Shown here in pieces: positions 6,159 to 10,454 of a DNA stretch of 10,454 nucleotides. Source of the DNA: Hyphomicrobiales bacterium (GTDB taxonomy: Bacteria > Pseudomonadota > Alphaproteobacteria > Rhizobiales > Beijerinckiaceae); the NCBI GenBank assembly GCA_003164825.1, contig PLUH01000103.1:10277-20730 (forward strand), written 5' to 3'. Both the position numbers and the translations under genes were made by a program. Position 1 is the first letter of the stretch. Each line of letters opens with the position of its first letter. The notes under the pieces are model-generated. The model was given only the letters and a program-made list of their open reading frames with translations. It made no database searches and was not told where the DNA came from.

Positions 6159-8017
6159 ACGCCCGGCGTCTTCGGCTGCGGCCTGGCGAACAGCTTGAAC
6201 AGATTGTCCCAAAGCTCGACCTTCACGCCCGCCTTGGTCATGATGTAATACTGCTGAATGACGGTCAGGGTGTTGTTCCACGTCCAGTAGATGACCAGGC
6301 CCGCCGGAAACGTGCCGAGCATGAAGGTGAAGATCACCGGCATCCACGAGAACATTGTCTTCTGAACCGGATCGGCCGGCTCGGGGTTCATCTTCATCTG
6401 GAAGAACATCGACACGCCCATGATCAGCGGCCAGATTCCGAGATGGAGAAAATGGCCGACTGCCGGCAAGGCGGTCGGGTCCCATGGGACGAGCCCGAAG
6501 AGGGTGAAGACGTTGGTCGGATCCGGCGACGAGAGATCCCTGATCCAGCCGAAAAACGGCGCGTGCCGCATCTCGATGGTGATGAAGATGACCTTGTAGA
6601 GGGCGAAGAATACCGGGATCTGGATCACCATCGGCAGGCAACCGGCGACCGGATTGACGCCCTCGCGCTTGAACAGCTCCATCTGCTCCTGCTGCTGCTT
6701 GGCGCGATCGTCCGGATAGAGTTCCTTCAGCGCCGCGATCTTCGGCTGGATCTTCTTCATCTTCGCCATCGACTGGTAGGACCGGTTGGCGAGCGGGAAG
6801 AAGGCGAGCTTGACGAGAACGGTGACGATGAGAATTGCGACGCCGAAATTGCCGACGACCTTGTAGATCGCATCCAGAAGCCGGAACATCGGGATCGTGA
6901 TCATCCAGAACCAGCCCCAGTCGATCATCAGAGAGAACTTCTTGATGCCGAGGTTGGTCTCATAGTTGTCGATCGTGCTGACCTCTTTCGCGCCAGCGAA
7001 GACACGGGTCTTCGTCTCGAACGAAGCTCCCGGCGCGACGGTTTGCTCCTTGCCCAGGAAATCGGCCTGGTAGTCCACCGGCTGCACGGTTCCGTTGGCT
7101 GAAAACCGCGCCTCGATCGGGGCGGTCTGGTCGGGAATAACCGCGGAGCCCCAGTACTTGTCGGTGAAGCCGAGCCAGCCGCCGTCGCCCTTGAAGGAGC
7201 GCACCCTCCCGGTGTCCTTTTCGATCGCGGCGTAGGTGACTTCTTGAACCGGCAACGTGATGGCCACCTGCGACGCGTCGCCGCCGGCGATGACGCCCAC
7301 GAACCCCTCGTGCAGCACCGAATATCCAGCGACGTTCGGCCGGCCGTGCCGCAGAATGAGCCCAAAGGGTTGCACCGTCGCTGGCGCGGCGCCCGAATTG
7401 ACGACCGAGTCGGCGATCGTGAACATGTATTTGTCATCGACCGAGATGACGCGCTTGAACGTAAGGCCCGCGCCGTTGTCCCAAGTCAGCGTCACCGGCT
7501 GCTCGACGGTCAGCGTCTGGCGGTCGGCGGTCCAAACGGTGTCGAGATTGGGCGTCTTGGCGGCGTCGGTGCTGACGAAACCGGTCTCGGCCCAATAGGC
7601 GTCCGGCGCGCCGGGCGGCGAGAAGAGCCGGATGTTCGGGCTCTTCGGGTCAATGGTCTCGCGATAGTCCTTGAGGATGATGTCGTCGAACTTGCCGCCC
7701 TTGAGGTCGATCGAGCCGCCGATGCTCGGCGTGTCAATCGTGACGCGCGGACTCGCTGCCAAAACCTCGGCGACCGTCCCGGCGACGCTCGGCCCTGGGC
7801 CGCCAGGCGGCGAAGCGGCCCCCGGGATCGAAGCGCCCGGCGCCCCGGGCGCGGCGGACGGTGCGGCCCCGCTCACCGGCGCCGCAGTGTTGGCCTGCGT
7901 CTGCGACTGGTGCTCGCGCTGATAGAGCGGCCCGGCATAGAAATACTGCCAGGCGGCCATCACCAGGACCGACAGCGCGATCGCGAGAAAGAGGTTCCTC
8001 GTGTCCTCGGATTTCAT
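6155..8017 (-). CDS. yidC: Membrane protein insertase YidC
   Basis: YidC inserts and folds inner-membrane proteins, alone or with SecYEG. This 620-residue form is the Gram-negative type. It has an N-terminal anchor (about 8-28), a Pro/Ala/Gly-rich periplasmic linker (41-85), a large beta-sandwich P1 domain (about 90-350), then the conserved five-helix core. Recognisable core pieces are FFPLANRSYQSMAKMKKIQPKI (406-427), the cytoplasmic hairpin rich in Gln/Glu, GVNPVAGCLPMVIQIPVF (453-470), and FTFMLGTFPAGLVIYW (563-578). The charged groove residue that is Arg366 in E. coli aligns with Lys403 (VTVLVKLAFFPL). Start and stop overlap neighbours as ATGA on both sides: rnpA ends in the yidC start and engB starts in the yidC stop. 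The linker is low-complexity and is probably flexible. Confidence 0.97.
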   Translation of the reverse strand: MKSEDTRNLFLAIALSVLVMAAWQYFYAGPLYQREHQSQTQANTAAPVSGAAPSAAPGAPGASIPGAASPPGGPGPSVAGTVAEVLAASPRVTIDTPSIGGSIDLKGGKFDDIILKDYRETIDPKSPNIRLFSPPGAPDAYWAETGFVSTDAAKTPNLDTVWTADRQTLTVEQPVTLTWDNGAGLTFKRVISVDDKYMFTIADSVVNSGAAPATVQPFGLILRHGRPNVAGYSVLHEGFVGVIAGGDASQVAITLPVQEVTYAAIEKDTGRVRSFKGDGGWLGFTDKYWGSAVIPDQTAPIEARFSANGTVQPVDYQADFLGKEQTVAPGASFETKTRVFAGAKEVSTIDNYETNLGIKKFSLMIDWGWFWMITIPMFRLLDAIYKVVGNFGVAILIVTVLVKLAFFPLANRSYQSMAKMKKIQPKIAALKELYPDDRAKQQQEQMELFKREGVNPVAGCLPMVIQIPVFFALYKVIFITIEMRHAPFFGWIRDLSSPDPTNVFTLFGLVPWDPTALPAVGHFLHLGIWPLIMGVSMFFQMKMNPEPADPVQKTMFSWMPVIFTFMLGTFPAGLVIYWTWNNTLTVIQQYYIMTKAGVKVELWDNLFKLFARPQPKTPGV

Positions 8018-8418
8018 GTTGGCCTGTCTTTGTCCTTCGACGCGCTCAAGACCGACCCGCGCCCGCGACTGTCCGCGCCGCCGCGCCGGGCGGCGCGAAA
8101 CGCGTGGCGGACATCGTCGACGAGCGCGGCGAAGCGGCGGCCAAGCGCCTCGCGCCGGGCCATCAGCACGTAGTCGTGATCACTCTCCGCCTCAAGAGGC
8201 GCCGCGGCGCGCAGCGCTTCTTTCAGACGCCGGCGAACCCGATTGCGCTCGACCGCGCCGCCTACGCTCTTGGTCACCGTCAGTCCAACGCGCGGGCTCC
8301 CCGCGGTCTCGCGTTCTAACGCCTCTCGTCTGCGGGACTGCAGGGTGAAGGTCTCGGCCGATACGCGCCGCCCTCGCGAGACGCGCTGAAATTCCGCCCG
8401 CTTGGTCAAGCGGCCCAT
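8014..8418 (-). CDS. rnpA: Ribonuclease P protein component RnpA
   Basis: RnpA is the basic protein that helps the RNase P ribozyme cleave 5' leaders from tRNA precursors. The 134 residues begin MGRLTKRAEFQRVSRGRRVS, typical of the family, and include the signature RNRVRRRLKEALR preceded by VGLTVTKSVGGAVE. The C-terminal 20 or so residues are extra and low-complexity. The stop overlaps the yidC start as ATGA. Start choice is uncertain: the ATG at 8416-8418 gives the family N terminus, but a TTG at 8455-8457, with GGAG about 10 bases upstream, would add 13 residues. The frame is open back into the end of rpmH, so an upstream start cannot be excluded. The gap to rpmH is 118 bases with the ATG start. 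yidD, often found between rnpA and yidC elsewhere, is absent. Confidence 0.93.
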   Translation of the reverse strand: MGRLTKRAEFQRVSRGRRVSAETFTLQSRRREALERETAGSPRVGLTVTKSVGGAVERNRVRRRLKEALRAAAPLEAESDHDYVLMARREALGRRFAALVDDVRHAFRAARRGGADSRGRGSVLSASKDKDRPT

Positions 8419-8536
8419 GGGTTCGCCGGCGGGCTCCGGCTTTCCATCCTCGCGCAAGGCGTTGAGGCTCCATTCCGCGCCGTCTTTCGAGGCCCGAGCG
8501 ACGGTCGGACGGCGGCCAAAGGCGAGGGCGGCCGGA

Positions 8537-8671
8537 TCAGGCAGAGAGCTTCTTGCGGCCGCGCGCGCGCCTCGCGGCGATTACTTTGCGGCCGCCCACC
8601 GTCGCGGAGCGGGCGCGAAAGCCATGACGGCGCTTGCGCACCAGCTTGCTGGGTTGATAGGTCCGCTTCAC
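8537..8671 (-). CDS. rpmH: 50S ribosomal protein L34
   Basis: L34 is a small, strongly basic protein of the large ribosomal subunit. The full 44-residue product is visible: it starts (M)KRTYQPSKLVRKRRHGFRAR, continues SATVGGRKVIAARRARGRKK and ends LSA, an almost perfect family match. The start codon is GTG (8669-8671), with GGAG seven bases upstream on the minus strand. It is the first gene after the promoter at 8819-8847 and is followed by rnpA, the most conserved gene pair in bacteria near this locus. A longer frame overlapping it on the same strand (8406-8735) is only a shadow. Confidence 0.97.
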   Translation of the reverse strand: MKRTYQPSKLVRKRRHGFRARSATVGGRKVIAARRARGRKKLSA

Positions 8672-8818
8672 CTTTGGTCTCCGAATCCGTTCGCGCGCGA
8701 AAACAATCGCAGCGCCGCCCGATTTCCACGCACAAAAGCCAGCTTCCCGCAGCAGCCTTTACGGCCGAGCGGAGAAGCCGGAAAATATTAATGCAGCGTT
8801 CGCCGCTTCAAGGCCCGG

Positions 8819-8847
8819 CTTATGCCGCGCAAGAGGCGAGAAGTCAA
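8819..8847 (-). promoter_or_regulatory. rpmHp: Probable sigma-70 promoter of the rpmH operon
   Basis: On the minus strand, TTGACT (8842-8847) and CATAAG (8819-8824) are separated by exactly 17 bases. The -35 box is near perfect. The promoter lies between the small membrane protein stop (8884) and rpmH (8671) and would give an untranslated leader of about 140 bases. No terminator was seen between the small protein gene and this promoter, so some readthrough from dxs is likely. Confidence 0.65.
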
Positions 8848-8883
8848 TTGCGGCGCGCCGGATCGCGGCTTCTTGCGGGTGAC

Positions 8884-9078
8884 TTACCTCTGAAGGTTGA
8901 GCCGTTGCTCGCAGTCATGCCGGCCCGAATCCAGGCAGTTCTGAAGTTTGCGCTGTTGATCCAGATAGTTGAACGCCCAGTAGCCGAGCCCGACGAGGGC
9001 GACGACGGCGATCAGGGCGAAGAGATTGCCGCGCCCGCTCGCGTTTGGCTCCTCGCCGCCGGACGGCGGCTGGCTCAT
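8884..9078 (-). CDS. Small single-span membrane protein of unknown function
   Basis: This 64-residue protein has a polar, Gly/Pro/Ser-rich N terminus (1-17), one membrane helix (about 19-40, FALIAVVALVGLGYWAFNYL) and a charged C-terminal tail. The tail holds two cysteines ten residues apart in QNCLDSGRHDCEQ, probably on the periplasmic side, where they could form a disulfide. Its ATG overlaps the dxs stop as ATGA, so it is translationally coupled to dxs. Small proteins with one helix and a C-x(4)-GR-x-(N/D)C-like tail are common in Hyphomicrobiales and are usually labelled hypothetical; I know of no function. A link to isoprenoid synthesis would be guesswork from position alone. Confidence 0.75.
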   Translation of the reverse strand: MSQPPSGGEEPNASGRGNLFALIAVVALVGLGYWAFNYLDQQRKLQNCLDSGRHDCEQRLNLQR

Positions 9079-10454
9079 GCGATGAGACTCGATGGGCGAC
9101 GGTCGACGCCGCCGAGCGCGGCGACCGCCTTGGCTACGATCCCCTTCGCGTCCAGCCCGGCCGCGGCATACATGCGCTCGGGCTTGTCCTGGTCGAGGAA
9201 TTTGTCCGGCAGCGTCATCGTCCGCACCTTGAGCCCGTTGTCGAGCGCGCCCGCTTCGCTGAGCAGGGCCAGCACGTGCGCGCCGAAACCGCCGGCCGCG
9301 CCTTCCTCGATGATGATCAAAAGCTCGTGAGCGGCGGCGAGCTTGAGGATCAGGTCGCGGTCGAGCGGCTTGGCGAATCGCGCGTCGGCGACGGTGGTCG
9401 AGAGGCCCCGCGCCGCCAGTTCGTCCGCTGCCTTGAGCGCTTCGCCGAGCCGCGCGCCGAGCGACAGGATTGCAATCCGCGAGCCCTCGCGCACCACCCG
9501 GCCCTTGCCGATCGGCAGCGGCTCCCCGCGCTCCGGCATGTCGACGCCGACTCCTTCGCCGCGCGGGTAGCGAACCGCGATCGGACCGTCGTCGTGGGCG
9601 GCCGCGGTCGCGACCATATGGACGAGCTCGGCCTCGTCGGCCGCCGCCATCACTGTCATGTTCGGCAGACAGGCGAGGTAGGCGATATCGAAAGCGCCGG
9701 CATGGGTCGGGCCGTCGGCGCCGACCAGTCCCGCGCGGTCGATGGCGAAGCGGACCGGCAGCTTCTGGATCGCCACGTCATGGACGACCTGGTCATAACC
9801 GCGCTGCAGGAAAGTCGAATAAATCGCGCAGAACGGCTTGTAACCTTCGGTCGCCAAGCCGGCCGCGAACGTCACCGCGTGTTGCTCGGCGATGCCGACG
9901 TCGAAAACGCGATCGGGAAATTCGCGTTTCACCCGATCGAGCCCGGTCCCGTCCGGCATGGCGGCGGTGATGGCGACGATTTTCTCGTCCCGCCGCGCTT
10001 CGCTGAGCAGCGCGTCGGCGAAAACCCTGGTGTAGGCGGGCGCGTTGCTCTTTGGCTTCGACTGGGCGCCGGTGATGACGTCGAACGCAGCGACGCCGTG
10101 GTACTTGTCATCGGCCGCCTCGGCGGGGGGATAGCCCTTGCCCTTCTTGGTCACCACGTGAACGAGCACTGCGCCGCCCTGCATGTCGCGCACATTCTTC
10201 AGGATCGGCAGCAGGTGGTCGAGATTGTGGCCGTCGATCGGCCCGACATAATAGAAGCCGAGTTCCTCGAACAAAGCGCCGCCGGTCCAGAAGGCGCGGC
10301 CGTATTCCTCGGTGCGCCTTGCCTTGTCATAGAAGAACTTCGGCAGGCGGCGCGCCAGCTGCTTGGCGGCGTCGCGCAGCGACCGATAGGTGTGGCCAGA
10401 GACCAGGCGGGCGAGATAGGCCGACATCGCGCCGGTCGGCGGCGCGATCGACAT
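9075..10454 (-). CDS. dxs: 1-deoxy-D-xylulose-5-phosphate synthase, 5' end cut by window edge
   Basis: This thiamine-diphosphate enzyme joins pyruvate and glyceraldehyde 3-phosphate to make deoxyxylulose 5-phosphate, the entry step of the MEP isoprenoid pathway and a precursor for thiamine and pyridoxal. The visible 459 residues are the C-terminal part of a protein of about 640. They begin at MSIAPPTGAMSAYLARL, which in full-length enzymes follows the thiamine-diphosphate GDG motif, so about 180 residues lie outside the window; the Met at the edge is not the true start. Visible landmarks (numbered from the edge) are YYVGPIDGHN (69-77), the catalytic Glu190 in GIAEQHAVT, LVGADGPTHAGAFD (243-256) with its active-site His251, and the C-terminal transketolase domain from about 320. 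The stop overlaps the small membrane protein start. Nothing suggests a pseudogene. Confidence 0.97.
   Translation of the reverse strand: MSIAPPTGAMSAYLARLVSGHTYRSLRDAAKQLARRLPKFFYDKARRTEEYGRAFWTGGALFEELGFYYVGPIDGHNLDHLLPILKNVRDMQGGAVLVHVVTKKGKGYPPAEAADDKYHGVAAFDVITGAQSKPKSNAPAYTRVFADALLSEARRDEKIVAITAAMPDGTGLDRVKREFPDRVFDVGIAEQHAVTFAAGLATEGYKPFCAIYSTFLQRGYDQVVHDVAIQKLPVRFAIDRAGLVGADGPTHAGAFDIAYLACLPNMTVMAAADEAELVHMVATAAAHDDGPIAVRYPRGEGVGVDMPERGEPLPIGKGRVVREGSRIAILSLGARLGEALKAADELAARGLSTTVADARFAKPLDRDLILKLAAAHELLIIIEEGAAGGFGAHVLALLSEAGALDNGLKVRTMTLPDKFLDQDKPERMYAAAGLDAKGIVAKAVAALGGVDRRPSSLIA

Noticed and set aside
5496..6641. EngB with a long N-terminal extension (381 residues)
   Set aside because: The extra residues overlap yidC in another frame and are not protein-like; the ATG overlapping the yidC stop gives a normal EngB.
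8406..8735. 109-residue minus-strand frame overlapping rpmH and the rnpA start
   Set aside because: It is out of frame with both real genes and has no conserved motif.
9075..10454. A complete short Dxs starting at the Met at 10454
   Set aside because: That Met is internal: the text follows the normal thiamine-diphosphate motif position, so the gene simply continues past the window.

Overview
The window looks like a chromosomal segment of an alphaproteobacterium, most likely of the order Hyphomicrobiales (Rhizobiales). It is GC-rich, it has the gene order dxs - small membrane protein - rpmH - rnpA - yidC - engB, and its AccC and AccB proteins read like alphaproteobacterial ones (for example a biotin site EAMKT rather than EAMKM). 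A methylotroph-like family such as Beijerinckiaceae or Methylocystaceae is a guess.

Layout. All genes but one are on the minus strand, so transcription runs mostly from high to low coordinates. Block A (right, about 10454 to 4834) is conserved housekeeping. dxs is cut by the window edge and overlaps a 64-residue membrane protein. A promoter then drives rpmH, rnpA, yidC and engB, followed by a TMEM175-like potassium channel gene. Junctions are tight: ATGA overlaps join dxs/small protein, rnpA/yidC and yidC/engB. Block B (4268-4833) is a 566-base gene-free stretch between convergent genes. It holds a pair of inverted repeat copies and a pyrimidine-rich tract with a phased TTGGATTT motif. Block C (left, 4267 to 1) is accessory in character. 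A secreted phospholipase D-type nuclease gene (plus strand) diverges from a molybdopterin oxidoreductase gene, which is followed by accB and accC, the latter cut by the window edge.

How the genes work together. Block A joins isoprenoid precursor synthesis (dxs) to ribosome and RNase P production (rpmH, rnpA), membrane protein insertion (yidC) and ribosome assembly (engB). In block C, accB and accC encode the carrier and carboxylase of acetyl-CoA carboxylase or a paralogous biotin-dependent carboxylase. The usual neighbour aroQ is absent at this end, and a single-subunit molybdoenzyme takes its place. The nuclease and molybdoenzyme share a 121-base divergent control region with overlapping palindromes. 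No tRNA, rRNA, CRISPR array, insertion sequence or obvious defence system was found. The points most worth following are the molybdoenzyme-accB-accC linkage, the shared operator-like region and the repeats of block B.
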